From an uncultured Pelagibacteraceae bacterium (GTDB taxonomy: Bacteria > Pseudomonadota > Alphaproteobacteria > Pelagibacterales > Pelagibacteraceae), in assembly GCA_902609705.1 (NCBI GenBank), contig CACLSX010000002.1, positions 1 through 64,000 of the forward strand: DNA of 64,000 nt, written 5' to 3'. The position numbers and the translations under genes are program-made. The notes below the pieces were generated by a model. The model searched no databases. It was not told where the DNA came from and was given only the letters and a program-made list of their open reading frames with translations. Each line of letters begins with the position of its first letter. Position 1 is the first letter of the stretch. Shown here in pieces: positions 53,098-64,000 of this stretch.

Positions 53098-53472
53098 CTA
53101 TTTTTTTTTATTTAGTCCAATTAGAGAAGAATTTCTAAATCTTAAAATTACAATTGCTAAAGCAATTAAAACAATCGCACCAGCTTCATACAGTAATATC
53201 TCTGGATTTAGAGATTTTCCTTGTAAAATAATAAATCTAGCAAGTGCAGTTATGGCAATAAATAACGGCAGTGTAATTTGAATTGATTGGCTCTCCCAAA
53301 AAACTCTAACCATTGCAAGCACTTCAAGATATAGAAAAAGTAAAAGCAGATCTGCTAAAGTAACCCTTTGCACGAGTATCATCTGATACATCTCTTGTCC
53401 AAAAGCAATCACTGTACTAACTAAAATGATTACTAAAGCGACAAGCTGGATTTGTTTTACGATATTTTCCAT
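53098..53472 (-). CDS. PsiE-family (phosphate-starvation-inducible E-like) membrane protein
   Basis: Four-TM protein; LLLLFLYLEVLAMVRVFWES...ITLPLFIAITALARFIIL matches the PsiE pattern. Confidence 0.8.
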   Translation of the reverse strand: MENIVKQIQLVALVIILVSTVIAFGQEMYQMILVQRVTLADLLLLFLYLEVLAMVRVFWESQSIQITLPLFIAITALARFIILQGKSLNPEILLYEAGAIVLIALAIVILRFRNSSLIGLNKKK

Positions 53473-53531
53473 CTAATTAATTTATATTTTAATTCAAATA
53501 TTTATTCTAGATCATTTTTATTGGAATATAA

Positions 53532-54479
53532 TCAATCGTGGGAAAGAAACTTTTCCGCCTCTAAAGCGGCCATACATCCCATTCCAGCGGCTGTTACTGC
53601 TTGTCTAAATATTTTATCTTTTACATCTCCAGCGGCGAATACACCTGGAATATTGGTTTCTGTCGAATCATTCTTTGTAACTAAATATCCTTCTTTATCC
53701 ATTTCTAACTGATCTTTAAATAATGAAGTTGCTGGATCATGTCCTATAGCTATAAATAATCCATCGATTTTTAGTTCATCTACTTTATTTGTTTTAACAT
53801 TTTTAATTTTTAATCCAGTTACATTTTTAGGATCATTATCCCCAATAACTTCATCAACAACAGAGTCCCAAATTATTTCAATTTTTTTATTTTCCATTAA
53901 TTTCTTTTGAAGTAATTTTTCTGCTCTCAAACTATCTCTTCTGTGTATAAGCTGAACCTTTGAGGCAAATTTTGTTAAAAACATAGCTTCTTCGACCGCA
54001 GCATTTCCACCTCCAACAACTGCTACAGTTTTGTCTTTAAAAAAAAATCCATCACATGTTGCACATGCAGATACACCAAAACCTCTGAAGCTTTGTTCTG
54101 AGTCAATATTTAACCATCTAGCTTGAGCTCCTGTTGAAATAATTATTGAGTCTGCTTCATAAATTTGGCCACTATCTCCAACAGCTTTAAATGGCTTAGA
54201 TTTTAAGTCCACTGATGCAATATGATCTTGTATCATTTCAGTTCCAACTACTTCTGCCTGACCTTTCATTTGATCCATAAGCCATGGCCCTTGTATTACA
54301 TCTTTAAATCCAGGAAAATTTTCAACATCAGTTGTTGTTGTTAATTGGCCACCAGGTTCCATACCATGAACTAATATTGGTTTTAACATTGCTCTTGCAG
54401 CATAAATTGCTGCTGTATATCCAGCTGGACCTGACCCAATTATTAACACTTTTGTGTGTTTAGTTGGATTTTCACTCAT
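53532..54479 (-). CDS. trxB: Thioredoxin reductase
   Basis: VLIIGSGPAGYTAAIYAARAMLKP, SACATCDGFFFKDKTVAVVGGGNAAVEEA, GVFAAGDVKDKIFRQAVTAAGMGCMAALEA. Confidence 0.97.
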   Translation of the reverse strand: MSENPTKHTKVLIIGSGPAGYTAAIYAARAMLKPILVHGMEPGGQLTTTTDVENFPGFKDVIQGPWLMDQMKGQAEVVGTEMIQDHIASVDLKSKPFKAVGDSGQIYEADSIIISTGAQARWLNIDSEQSFRGFGVSACATCDGFFFKDKTVAVVGGGNAAVEEAMFLTKFASKVQLIHRRDSLRAEKLLQKKLMENKKIEIIWDSVVDEVIGDNDPKNVTGLKIKNVKTNKVDELKIDGLFIAIGHDPATSLFKDQLEMDKEGYLVTKNDSTETNIPGVFAAGDVKDKIFRQAVTAAGMGCMAALEAEKFLSHD

Positions 54480-54500
54480 ATGAAAGCTATATAATGATTA

Positions 54501-55448
54501 ATGACTAAATTGAAAGGTATATTATTAACAGAAGGTATGCATGGGATGATTAGCCAAGTAGAAGGTTTGGCTAAAGCTTTAGATATAAATTATTCTCACC
54601 ACACAGTTGAAACAAAAGGTTTCTGGAAAGTTATACCGCCGAAATTCACTCCAATATCCGACTCAGTTTTTAAAAAAATTGAATGTGAAGATGTTGATTT
54701 AATAATTTCATGTGGAAGAAAAAGTATTATTCCATCATTATTCTTAAAAAAAAATTCAAAGAAAAAAGTATTTAACATTCATATTCAAAACCCAAAGATA
54801 AAACTTGATAATTTTGATCTAGTTGTAGTGCCAGAGCACGATAATCTTGATGGAGATAATGTATTAAAAACAAAAGGAGCTATTCATTATTTAACAAGTG
54901 AAGAAATTGAAAAAGACAAAGAATATTTGTTTAGTATTTCAAGCAAATTGAGGGATAAGAATATAATTTCTTTAATAATTGGTGGTCCTACCCAGTATTA
55001 TGATTATTCAGATAGAAATATCCAAGAAATTTTTTCAAAAGTAAATTATTTAGTTAAAGAAAATAATCTTAATTTAGTAGTCATCCCTTCTATGAGAACG
55101 CCAAAGGGAACTATAGAACATGCAAAAATATATTTTGGAAACGATCATTTAGTATTAGATGGTGTTGATAAAAAGGCCTATTTAAGTGCGCTTGCAATAT
55201 CAAAACATATAGTTATTACGTGCGATTCAAGCTCTATGATTTCAGAGGCAGCTTTAACAGGCAAGCCAATTTATATTGCCACTATTCCACCTAAAAAAAG
55301 CGATAAAAGATTTAAAAATTTTAGAAAATTATTTCAAGAAATGAAAATTGTTAGAGAATTAGGAGAAAAATTAGAAAATTGGAACTATGAAAAATTAGAT
55401 GAAACGAATAGAGTAGCAAATATCATTAAAGATAAAATTCAATTATAA
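54501..55448 (+). CDS. ELM1/DUF1022-family protein (glycosyltransferase-like fold)
   Basis: LTEGMHGMISQVEGLAKAL, ISCGRKSIIPSLFLKKN, VVPEHDNLDGDNVLKTKGAIHYL, VITCDSSSMISEAALTGKPIYIA. Confidence 0.82.
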   Translation: MTKLKGILLTEGMHGMISQVEGLAKALDINYSHHTVETKGFWKVIPPKFTPISDSVFKKIECEDVDLIISCGRKSIIPSLFLKKNSKKKVFNIHIQNPKIKLDNFDLVVVPEHDNLDGDNVLKTKGAIHYLTSEEIEKDKEYLFSISSKLRDKNIISLIIGGPTQYYDYSDRNIQEIFSKVNYLVKENNLNLVVIPSMRTPKGTIEHAKIYFGNDHLVLDGVDKKAYLSALAISKHIVITCDSSSMISEAALTGKPIYIATIPPKKSDKRFKNFRKLFQEMKIVRELGEKLENWNYEKLDETNRVANIIKDKIQL

Positions 55449-56110
55449 TGGCATTTTTAAAATCAATATTAAAAAATTCGTCAAATCACAAAATTCCTTT
55501 TGAACATTGGGAATTAAATCAACCACTAACTGACGGCCAAGTTCAGGAAATTATAAACGCTGATATAGCTAATCCGATAGAACATAATTTAAACTACGAT
55601 GGTACTAGAGCAATTGATGGAGGTGAAGGTAAGTTTAGAGAAGGTATATCAGACGGAGGCAAGGCACTAAAATTTAGATGTTTTGTGACCAAAGAAAACT
55701 CAAATCAATTTCCTAATCTTGTTGAATTTATTAAAGAACTTCAAAATCCATCAACTTATAAAAAAATTTCTGAAATGATAAATAAAGATCTTTCAAATTC
55801 ATATGTAAGAGTCGAGGTTATCTGTGATAGAAAAGGATTCTGGTTAAAACCACATTGCGATATTAAAGAGAAACTGATGTCATGTTTATTATTCGTAAAT
55901 AAGCATAATGAAAAAGAAGATTTAGGTACAGATTTTTATGATGAAAATCTAAAATTAGCAAAAACTGTTCCTTATAAGGATAATTATGGCTATTTCTTTT
56001 CAAGTGGCCCTAACACTTGGCACGGTATGGAAAAAAAAGAAATAGTAAAAGAGAGAAGATGCCTTCAAGTAAATTATGTTACATTTGAGACAGATTGGAA
56101 AGTCAATTAA
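55448..56110 (+). CDS. 2OG-Fe(II) oxygenase-like protein
   Basis: HxD motif WLKPHCDIKEKLMSCLLFVN, distal NTWHGMEKKEIVKERRCLQVNYV (H...R); overlaps the ELM1-like stop. Confidence 0.7.
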   Translation: MAFLKSILKNSSNHKIPFEHWELNQPLTDGQVQEIINADIANPIEHNLNYDGTRAIDGGEGKFREGISDGGKALKFRCFVTKENSNQFPNLVEFIKELQNPSTYKKISEMINKDLSNSYVRVEVICDRKGFWLKPHCDIKEKLMSCLLFVNKHNEKEDLGTDFYDENLKLAKTVPYKDNYGYFFSSGPNTWHGMEKKEIVKERRCLQVNYVTFETDWKVN

Positions 56111-56112
56111 AA

Positions 56113-59100
56113 TTAATTATCTTGCAGAGATTTTACTCTTAACTTGGTTGTTTTTAATGATTTTATTGCTTCTAAGAATGAATAGGCTGTAGACATATTC
56201 GTACAATAAGGAATTTTGTTTGCAAGAGTTCCTCTTCTTAATGCTCTAGCATCACTAATCCTGTGTTCAGAATTTCCACCTCCAGTATTTATTACCAAAG
56301 ATATTTTTTTAGAATTTAACACATCTACTATATGTGGTCTACCACTACTCACTTTATTAATTTTTTTACATTTCATTCCATTTTGATTTAGAATCTCTGA
56401 CGTTCCTTTGGTCGCAGAAAGTGTGAATCCAAGTTTTATTAATCTTTGTGCAACACCTATTATTTCTTGCTTGTGAGAGTCTTTTACTGATAAGAATGCC
56501 ATCCCTTTAGTTGGCAATGAATTAGAAGCAGCAATTTGACTTTTTGCAACAGCCATTCCAAAATCATCATCAAAACCCATTACCTCACCAGTAGACTTCA
56601 TCTCAGGGCCAAGTAATAAATCACTATCTGGAAATTTATTGAATGGAAATACTGCTTCCTTAACAGCAAATTTTTTATTGGTTTTGTACTTTAATTTATA
56701 CTTACTTAATTTTTCCCCCGACATTATTCTTGATGCAATTTTTGCAAGTGGAATACCGTTTGCTTTTGAAACAAAGGGCACAGTTCTGCTTGCTCTAGGA
56801 TTAACTTCAATGACAAAAATTTCATCATTTTTAATTGCAAATTGAATATTTAAAAATCCTTTAACTTTTAACGCCAGAGCTAATTTTCTTGTTTGTATTT
56901 TAAGTTCTCTTAAAAGATTTGCCTTTATTGATACCGGCGGCAAGCAACAAGCAGAGTCTCCAGAATGAATCCCGGCTTCTTCAATATGTTGCATTATTCC
57001 AGCAACATAAACGTCTTTTCCGTCAGAAATTGCATCTACATCTACTTCCATTGCATTGTCGATAAATTTATCAATTAAGATTGGATTTTGTTCTGATGCT
57101 TTGAAGGCTTCATTTATAAATTGTTTCAATTGACTTTTGTCATGAACAATTTCCATAGCTCTTCCACCTAAAACATAAGAAGGTCTAACAACTACAGGTA
57201 ATCCAATTTGTTCAGCAACATTAACAGCTTGATCGAATTTGTAGGCTATTCCACTTTCAGCTTGTTTTAATTTAAGCTTTATAAGCAACTCTCTAAATCT
57301 GTCTCTATCTTCTGCAAGATCAATCGATTTATATTGTGTCCCTAAAATAGGTAATTTATTTTCATCTAAAAATTTAGCTAATTTGATAGGGGTTTGGCCT
57401 CCAAATTGAGCAATAATCCCAATTAGATTTCCTTTTGATTTTTCTTTTAAAATTATATTCTCAACATACTCTTCAATTAAAGGCTCAAAATATAATCTAT
57501 CGCTTGTATCATAATCTGTAGAAACTGTTTCCGGGTTACAATTTATCATTATTGTTTCAAAACCTGCTTCTTTTAAAGAAAAACTAGCCTGACAACAGCA
57601 ATAATCAAACTCTATACCTTGGCCAATTCTATTTGGTCCTCCACCTAAAATTATTATTTTCTTTTTATTGCTTGGCTCAGCTTCACATTCTGTTTTAATA
57701 GAAAAATTTCTTTGATACGTAGAATACATGTAAGGTGTGAAAGATTTGAATTCAGCAGCACAGGTATCAACTTTTTTAAAAACAGGCATAACTTTTAGCG
57801 CTTTTCTCCTTGATTTGACGATTGTTTCTTTTTGACTAGTCAATTGTGAGATCTTTTTGTCAGAAAAGCCTATTGATTTTATTCTATTAAATTCCTCAAA
57901 AGTTTTGGGCAGTCCTTTTGAATTAAGTATTTTTTCTTCATCAACTATTTCCTTAATTTGATTTAAAAACCAAGGATCTACTTTTGATAATTTATAAATA
58001 ACATTTAAAGATATTTTTTTTCTAAAAGCCTCAGCAATCAGAAGTAATTTGTTTGGAATATTGATTTTTAATTTTTTTAGGATTTCTTTTTTTGAATATT
58101 TAAAAATATTATCTAATCCTGATAAACCAGTTTCAAGTGAAACCAGGGCCTTTTGAAAAGATTCTTTGAAGTTTCTTCCAATTGCCATAGCTTCACCAAC
58201 TGATCTCATGGATGTCCCTAAAATTGCTTCTGTGTCAGAAAATTTTTCAAACGTGAACCTTGGAATTTTTGTTACAACATAATCGATTGTTGGTTCAAAA
58301 GAAGCTGGTGTTACTTTAGTTATTTCATTTTGTAGTTCATCAAGAGTATAACCAACTGCTAATTTTGCAGCTACTTTTGCTATTGGAAAACCTGTTGCTT
58401 TTGAAGCTAATGCAGATGATCTTGAAACTCTTGGGTTCATTTCAATAATTACCATTCTCCCATTTTTTGGATTTATGGCGAATTGAACATTTGAACCTCC
58501 TGTTTCAACACCTATTTTTCTTAAGCATGCAATAGATGCATTTCTCATTATTTGATACTCTTTATCTGTAAGTGTTAATGCTGGAGCTATTGTAACAGAA
58601 TCACCGGTATGAGTTCCCATTGGATCAACATTTTCTATTGAACATATAATTATACAATTATCATTTCTATCTCTGACAACCTCCATCTCAAATTCTTTCC
58701 ATCCATCTAAACATTCTTCAACCAAAACCTGATTTTGAGGAGACTCGTTCATTCCTTCTTTGACAATTTTAAAAAAATCTTTTGATGTTCTGGCTATTCC
58801 TCCCCCTAATCCCCCCAAAGTAAATGAAGGTCTTATAATTGCAGGAAGACCAATTTTGTTTAAACATTTTTTCGCGTTTGAAAATTTATTAAGAACTTCT
58901 GATTTTGGTAAATCAATACCAATATCAGACATATTCTTTCTGAATTTTTTTCTATCCTCAGCATTTGCTATAGCCTTGGAGTTTGCTCCGATAAGTTCAA
59001 TTTTATACTTTCTTAGCAAACCAATTTTTTCTGCATTAATTGCAAGATTTAATGCTGTCTGTCCACCCATTGTAGGTAGAATAGCATCAGGTCTCTCTTT

Positions 59101-59337
59101 TTTGATAACCTCTTCTAGTACTTCCAGTGATATTGGTTCGATATAAGTTTTATCAGCAACACCAGGATCAGTCATTATAGTTGCTGGATTTGAATTGATT
59201 AATATTACTTTATAACCTTCATCTTTTAATGCTTTGCATGCTTGTGTTCCTGAATAATCAAATTCACAAGCTTGACCAATAATAATTGGACCAGCTCCAA
59301 TAACCAAAATTTTTTTAATGTCTTTTCTTTTTGGCAT
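56113..59337 (-). CDS. carB: Carbamoyl-phosphate synthase large subunit
   Basis: [29 protein letters not shown], duplicated ATP-grasp halves, [20 protein letters not shown]. Confidence 0.98.
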   Translation of the reverse strand: MPKRKDIKKILVIGAGPIIIGQACEFDYSGTQACKALKDEGYKVILINSNPATIMTDPGVADKTYIEPISLEVLEEVIKKERPDAILPTMGGQTALNLAINAEKIGLLRKYKIELIGANSKAIANAEDRKKFRKNMSDIGIDLPKSEVLNKFSNAKKCLNKIGLPAIIRPSFTLGGLGGGIARTSKDFFKIVKEGMNESPQNQVLVEECLDGWKEFEMEVVRDRNDNCIIICSIENVDPMGTHTGDSVTIAPALTLTDKEYQIMRNASIACLRKIGVETGGSNVQFAINPKNGRMVIIEMNPRVSRSSALASKATGFPIAKVAAKLAVGYTLDELQNEITKVTPASFEPTIDYVVTKIPRFTFEKFSDTEAILGTSMRSVGEAMAIGRNFKESFQKALVSLETGLSGLDNIFKYSKKEILKKLKINIPNKLLLIAEAFRKKISLNVIYKLSKVDPWFLNQIKEIVDEEKILNSKGLPKTFEEFNRIKSIGFSDKKISQLTSQKETIVKSRRKALKVMPVFKKVDTCAAEFKSFTPYMYSTYQRNFSIKTECEAEPSNKKKIIILGGGPNRIGQGIEFDYCCCQASFSLKEAGFETIMINCNPETVSTDYDTSDRLYFEPLIEEYVENIILKEKSKGNLIGIIAQFGGQTPIKLAKFLDENKLPILGTQYKSIDLAEDRDRFRELLIKLKLKQAESGIAYKFDQAVNVAEQIGLPVVVRPSYVLGGRAMEIVHDKSQLKQFINEAFKASEQNPILIDKFIDNAMEVDVDAISDGKDVYVAGIMQHIEEAGIHSGDSACCLPPVSIKANLLRELKIQTRKLALALKVKGFLNIQFAIKNDEIFVIEVNPRASRTVPFVSKANGIPLAKIASRIMSGEKLSKYKLKYKTNKKFAVKEAVFPFNKFPDSDLLLGPEMKSTGEVMGFDDDFGMAVAKSQIAASNSLPTKGMAFLSVKDSHKQEIIGVAQRLIKLGFTLSATKGTSEILNQNGMKCKKINKVSSGRPHIVDVLNSKKISLVINTGGGNSEHRISDARALRRGTLANKIPYCTNMSTAYSFLEAIKSLKTTKLRVKSLQDN

Positions 59338-60508
59338 ATTTTTTTATCTCTCTAATAAAGTTACTAAATAAATATTTACTATCTTGTGGTCCAGGATTAG
59401 CTTCAGGATGATACTGGACTGAGAAAACTGGTTTATTTTTTAATCTTATTCCCTCTATTGAATTATCGAACAATGATAGGTGAGTTATTTCTGTATTTTT
59501 TTTTAAGCTTTGTTTAATAACTTCAAATCCATGATTTTGACTTGTAATTTCAACTTTCTTTGTAATTAAATTTTTTACTGGATGATTTGCACCCCTATGT
59601 CCTAATTTCATCTTTTTGGTTTTTGCATCTAAAGCTAAAGCTAATATTTGATGACCCAAACATATCCCAAATAATGGAATATTTTTTTTTATTAAATTTT
59701 TTACAACTTTAATTGCATACTTTCCTGTTTCAGCAGGATCCCCAGGACCGTTTGACAAAAAAATTCCATGAGGTTTTAGATTAAGTATATTATTCGCATT
59801 TTCCTTGCAGGAAACAACTTTAACTTCGCAATCAAAGTCAGAAAAATACCTAAGTATATTTTTTTTAATTCCATAATCTATCGCTACAACCCTAAATTTT
59901 TTCTTATTATTTTTTTCATAGCCCTTATTTTTTTTCCAAGTTTTATATCCTTTCCAAATATAAGTTTTATTAGTTGTGACCTCTTGAGCAAGATCCATTC
60001 CGTTTAAACCGGGCCATTTTATTGATTTATTTATCAGTTTTTTAATATTAAATTTACCATTTTTACTGTTTGATATTGTTCCTTTTGGAGCTCCTTTGTC
60101 TCTTATAAAATTTGTTAAACTTCTAGTATCTAGACCAGTTATGCCTACTATTTTATTTTTTTTAAGCCATTTATCTAAATTTTGCAGAGATCTATAATTA
60201 GAAGGACTTGTTATCTCTGAATTAAAAATAACTCCCCTTGTCCATATTTTATCAGACTCTATATCTTCTTTATTTGCTCCAACGTTTCCAATGTGTGGAA
60301 ATGTAAAATTTATTATCTGTCCTGCATACGATGGATCAGATATGATTTCTTGATAACCAGTTAAAGAAGTATTAAAGCATACCTCTCCGGTTGCTTCTCC
60401 TATATGTCCCAGTCCAATCCCTTTAAAGACTGATTTATTTTCAAGAGCTAAAATAGCTGTGTTAAAATTAGAGAGATGTGAAGTTTTGTTTTTTCGTTTT
60501 AAAGTCAA
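59315..60508 (-). CDS. carA: Carbamoyl-phosphate synthase small subunit
   Basis: [62 protein letters not shown]. Confidence 0.97.
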   Translation of the reverse strand: MTLKRKNKTSHLSNFNTAILALENKSVFKGIGLGHIGEATGEVCFNTSLTGYQEIISDPSYAGQIINFTFPHIGNVGANKEDIESDKIWTRGVIFNSEITSPSNYRSLQNLDKWLKKNKIVGITGLDTRSLTNFIRDKGAPKGTISNSKNGKFNIKKLINKSIKWPGLNGMDLAQEVTTNKTYIWKGYKTWKKNKGYEKNNKKKFRVVAIDYGIKKNILRYFSDFDCEVKVVSCKENANNILNLKPHGIFLSNGPGDPAETGKYAIKVVKNLIKKNIPLFGICLGHQILALALDAKTKKMKLGHRGANHPVKNLITKKVEITSQNHGFEVIKQSLKKNTEITHLSLFDNSIEGIRLKNKPVFSVQYHPEANPGPQDSKYLFSNFIREIKKYAKKKRH

Positions 60509-60630
60509 TTACAACTCATGAGTTAAAGGTTAATACAATAAAACGTATTTATCCGCAACAGATCTATAATAATTTTTTAAAAAAACAATTTTTTCTTTTG
60601 AACAATTTTGTCTATGAAGTACATTCTAAT

Positions 60631-61095
60631 ATGTCCTTAAGAGATAAAATAGATATCGATTACAAAAATGCTTTAAAATCTAAAGATAAAAAAAAAATAT
60701 CAACTTATAGGTTAATTTTATCAGGAGTTAAAGACCTAGATATTAATAATAGGTCTGGTCCAAATAAAAAAGAGACAGATGATGAGGATATTAAAAAGCT
60801 TTTAAAAAAAATGATCAAACAAAGATCCGAATCAATAGAAATATATAAAAAGAATAACAGATCAGATTTATTAGAAATTGAGCAAGGTGAGCTTGATGTT
60901 TTATCCGAATATTTACCAAAGCAATTATCTGAGGCAGATACAAAAAAGATTTGTGAAGAAATTATAAAAATTTCAGGAGCCTCTTCAATTAAAGATATGG
61001 GCAAAGTCATGGGAGAATTAAAAAAAAATCATGCTGATACTGTTGATTTCTCTAAGGCGGGTCAGATTATTAAAAATTTGCTTAATAGCCAATGA
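60631..61095 (+). CDS. GatB/YqeY domain protein
   Basis: MSLRDKIDIDYKNALKSKDKKKISTYRLILSGVKD, LSEYLPKQLSEADTKKICEEII, IKDMGKVMGELKKNHADTVDFSKAGQIIKNLL. ATG at 60631 preferred over the track start at 60478. Confidence 0.92.
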   Translation: MSLRDKIDIDYKNALKSKDKKKISTYRLILSGVKDLDINNRSGPNKKETDDEDIKKLLKKMIKQRSESIEIYKKNNRSDLLEIEQGELDVLSEYLPKQLSEADTKKICEEIIKISGASSIKDMGKVMGELKKNHADTVDFSKAGQIIKNLLNSQ

Positions 61096-62867
61096 AATAT
61101 CCAAAAGAATATTTAGACGAAATTAAAACCAGACTAAAAGTTTCGACAGTAGTTTCAAAAACAGTTAAACTTAAAAAGAGGGGTAAGGAGTTTGTTGGTT
61201 TATCTCCATTTAAGACAGAAAAAACTCCTTCATTTACAGTTAACGATGAAAAAGAATTTTATCACTGTTTTAGCACAGGCGAGCATGGAAATATTTTTGA
61301 TTTTGTAATGAAAACCCAAAACCTTAGATTTGGTGAGACGGTGAAATTGCTTTCTAATCTAGCAGGAATGCAACCCTATACATTTTCAAAACAAGATGAA
61401 GAAAGAGAGAATAAATGGAAATTATATAAATCAATATGTAAGAATTTTTCTGAATTTTATAAAAATGAATTATTTAAAAATGAAAAATCGCATAAAGCAA
61501 AAAAATATCTTAAAGAAAGAGGACTATCTGGTGTTGAGGTAAAAAATTTTAATCTAGGTTTTGTAACAGAAGATTATGATTATTATGAAAACTTAAAAAA
61601 AGATTTTGATGAAGAAATTATTAAAGATACAGGTTTATTTTATTTAGATGAGAAGAGAAAAAAATATATATCAAGATTTAGAAATAGAATAATTTTTCCA
61701 ATAAATAACTTATCAGGAAATATTATAGGTTTTGGAGGTAGAATTATAGATGATAATAAAAATTTAGCTAAATATATTAATTCACCTGAAACCCCATTTT
61801 TTAAAAAAGGTTCAAACTTATATAATTTAGATAAAGCAAGAAAGTTATCAAATAAAATAGAGGATGTATATTTGGTCGAAGGGTATATGGATGTAATTGG
61901 ATTATCAAAAAATGGAATTGAAAATACTGTTGCAAATCTTGGAACTGCTTTGACGAGTAAACAGATTCAAATTTTGAATCAATTCTATAATCATATCATT
62001 ATTTGCTTTGATGGAGATCAAAGCGGTTATAAGGCTGCGTTAAGAGCTGCAGAGAATATTATTGATGAATTAAAACCTGATAAAAAAATTTCATTTCTTC
62101 TCTTAGAAGATAATTTAGACCCAGACAATTATGTAAATAAATTTGGTAAAAATAAATTTTTAGAAATTTCAAATGAAAAATCTATACCTATACACAAATT
62201 TATATTTGAGCATTATATGAGTCAGACAAATGAAACCCCTAGCTCAAAAGCTATTTTCGAAAAAAAACTTAGGGAGATTGCATCAAACATTAAAGACAGC
62301 TTAGTAAAAAAATATACCCTAGAATATTTTTTACAAAAAATTTCAGAGTTAACACCAAATATCAATTCAAAATTTAATAAAAATTACAAAACATTTCCCA
62401 AATCTCTTGCTAAAACTAAAAATTATTACAATGAAACAAAATCTTTAAAATCTTTTCAAATTAAAGAATTTTCATTTTTATATATTTTACTCACTAAGCC
62501 AAAATTAATTTATGAAAATATACAATTAATAGATAATGTTAAGTTATATAGCGACGAAAATAAGCAAGTATTTGAAGAAATTTTAAAACAGTCAAATAAT
62601 TTATTAAACTTAGAAGTTCAAAACTTAAATATTGATAAAAATCTAATAAATAGAGTTATGACTTACGCCTCTGTTAAACATATAGTTGCAAAAAATCTAA
62701 ACAATGATCAAAAAATTTTAGAAATATTTACCGAAATTATTCAAGATCTTAAAAGTTACGAATTAGAGCAAAGAATATCTGAGTTAGAATCAAAGTTTTC
62801 TAAAGATATGAGTGAGAGTACATTTAATCAGATAAAAGAACTTAAAAAACAACAAAAAATCAACTAA
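61092..62867 (+). CDS. dnaG: DNA primase
   Basis: SPFKTEKTPSFTVNDEKEFYHCFSTGEHGNIFDFVM, RFRNRIIFPINNLSGNIIGFGGRII, TOPRIM VYLVEGYMDVIGL and CFDGDQSGYKAALRA. Confidence 0.95.
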   Translation: MKYPKEYLDEIKTRLKVSTVVSKTVKLKKRGKEFVGLSPFKTEKTPSFTVNDEKEFYHCFSTGEHGNIFDFVMKTQNLRFGETVKLLSNLAGMQPYTFSKQDEERENKWKLYKSICKNFSEFYKNELFKNEKSHKAKKYLKERGLSGVEVKNFNLGFVTEDYDYYENLKKDFDEEIIKDTGLFYLDEKRKKYISRFRNRIIFPINNLSGNIIGFGGRIIDDNKNLAKYINSPETPFFKKGSNLYNLDKARKLSNKIEDVYLVEGYMDVIGLSKNGIENTVANLGTALTSKQIQILNQFYNHIIICFDGDQSGYKAALRAAENIIDELKPDKKISFLLLEDNLDPDNYVNKFGKNKFLEISNEKSIPIHKFIFEHYMSQTNETPSSKAIFEKKLREIASNIKDSLVKKYTLEYFLQKISELTPNINSKFNKNYKTFPKSLAKTKNYYNETKSLKSFQIKEFSFLYILLTKPKLIYENIQLIDNVKLYSDENKQVFEEILKQSNNLLNLEVQNLNIDKNLINRVMTYASVKHIVAKNLNNDQKILEIFTEIIQDLKSYELEQRISELESKFSKDMSESTFNQIKELKKQQKIN

Positions 62868-62932
62868 AAATAAAAAAAATCACATAGATTTTTTCGTATT
62901 AGACATTATATAAGTCCTTCAAACTTTATATT

Positions 62933-64000
62933 GTGGAAAGAATAATTACAAAATCATTTGCAAGACTAATGGGTCGTGGGATCCATAGAGGCTTCATAAC
63001 CCATGAAGAGTTGAATAAATCTTTAGGAAAAAGGAATTTATCTAGCGAAAATCTGGCACAAGCTTTTATTCATATTTTAGATGAAAATATAGTGCTTGTT
63101 GAAAAAAAGTCTGATTACAAAATATTAAGAAAAAAAGATGCCTCCTCTAAAGAGGAAGGGAAAACTTTAGAAAAAAGTGATGACCCGATAAGAATGTATC
63201 TACGTGAAATGGGCGGTGTTGAATTATTATCAAGAGAAGGTGAAATTGCGATAGCAAAAAGGATTGAGGCAGGAAAAGATGTTATGTTAAATGCTTTGTC
63301 CCAAAGTCCAATAACTGCTCAACAATTTTTTGAATGGAATACAAAATTACATAATGATGAAATTATGGTTAGAGAAATAATTGATATTGACACTAATTAC
63401 ATGGATGATGAGGACAGTTCAAGTAATTCGAAAACAAAAAAACAAGAAGGTGAGCAAAATCAGGATGAAAATAATAATTCAGAAGAGGATGAATTTAATC
63501 CTACATTGGCTGCCATGGAAACAGAGATTAAACCAAAAGTTTTAGAAACTGTACACTCTTTGACTAAAGAATATAATAAATTGATAAAATATCAAAATGA
63601 GAAATTGCAATGTGTGTTGAGTTCACAAAAATTTTCTTCCTCAAAGGAGACTAATTACAAGAAAACAGTCGATATTATTTTAGAACAAATAAAGTCCTTG
63701 CAGCTATCACCATCAGTATTAGAAGAATTGGTTCAAAAACATTACTCAGAGAATAAAAAAATTTTATCATTGGAAGGTAATTTGCTAAGATTAGCATTAG
63801 ACTCTAAAATTTCTAGAGATGAGTTCATAAAATTCTATATAGGAAATGAAATAAATCCTAATTTAAAAGTATTTTTAGATTCAAATGAAATTTGGAAAAA
63901 ATTTTTTCAAAAAAATAAAAATGAATTTAAAAATATTAGAGATAGATTAATTGAGATTAGTAATAAACTAGGAATTTCAGTTACAGATTTTAAAAAGTTA
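62933..64000 (+). CDS. rpoD: RNA polymerase sigma-70 factor RpoD, N-terminal part (runs off window)
   Basis: GTG at 62933; VERIITKSFARLMGRGIHRGFITHEELNKSLGKRN..., DDPIRMYLREMGGVELLSREGEIAIAKRIEAGKDVM (region 1.2). Not in the ORF track because it is truncated. Confidence 0.93.
   Translation, partial: MERIITKSFARLMGRGIHRGFITHEELNKSLGKRNLSSENLAQAFIHILDENIVLVEKKSDYKILRKKDASSKEEGKTLEKSDDPIRMYLREMGGVELLSREGEIAIAKRIEAGKDVMLNALSQSPITAQQFFEWNTKLHNDEIMVREIIDIDTNYMDDEDSSSNSKTKKQEGEQNQDENNNSEEDEFNPTLAAMETEIKPKVLETVHSLTKEYNKLIKYQNEKLQCVLSSQKFSSSKETNYKKTVDIILEQIKSLQLSPSVLEELVQKHYSENKKILSLEGNLLRLALDSKISRDEFIKFYIGNEINPNLKVFLDSNEIWKKFFQKNKNEFKNIRDRLIEISNKLGISVTDFKKL

Noticed and set aside
58760-59146. 128-aa plus-strand ORF
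   Set aside because: Antisense to carB; no recognisable motif.
60513-60524. Perfect 12-bp palindrome AACTCATGAGTT just upstream of carA
   Set aside because: Roughly a dozen or more 12-bp palindromes are expected by chance in 64 kb; position is suggestive but not enough alone.

Overview
This 64 kb, very AT-rich, almost gap-free window has the gene content and order of a streamlined alphaproteobacterium, most like a SAR11/Pelagibacter-type chromosome (taxonomy is my inference). It is core genome. I see no prophage, transposase, CRISPR array, rRNA or plasmid-type genes. Main blocks are: cytochrome c oxidase operon (coxB-coxA-ctaB-small ORF-ctaG-coxC-surf1) running into thrC and a peroxiredoxin; a long minus-strand run rnhA-thrB-ispH-small ORF-blh-crtY-crtB-crtI-F0 ATP synthase-smc-dsbA-dciA (listed in + coordinate order); mutY, an FAD monooxygenase, ccrM, rnhB and a family-4 UDG-like gene; ispE, tRNA-Gln(TTG) and cca; hemF; petABC (bc1); ychF-pth-rplY-prs-pgeF-midA-lgt; a MarR/OmpR/EnvZ-like regulatory operon; ilvE, pgsA, uvrC, folB, uvrB; aspartate aminotransferase, psiE, trxB; an ELM1-like/2OG-oxygenase pair; carAB, yqeY, dnaG and the start of rpoD. 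No clearly new multi-gene system is evident. The observations most worth checking are: a short SMC with no recognisable hinge; a family-4 uracil-DNA glycosylase missing three of four Fe-S cysteines; a predicted ccrM promoter with two GANTC sites in an inverted repeat; a 56-aa membrane ORF inside the retinal/isoprenoid operon; and an ELM1-like/2OG-oxygenase pair. All calls are by eye from sequence and translated motifs; no database search was run.
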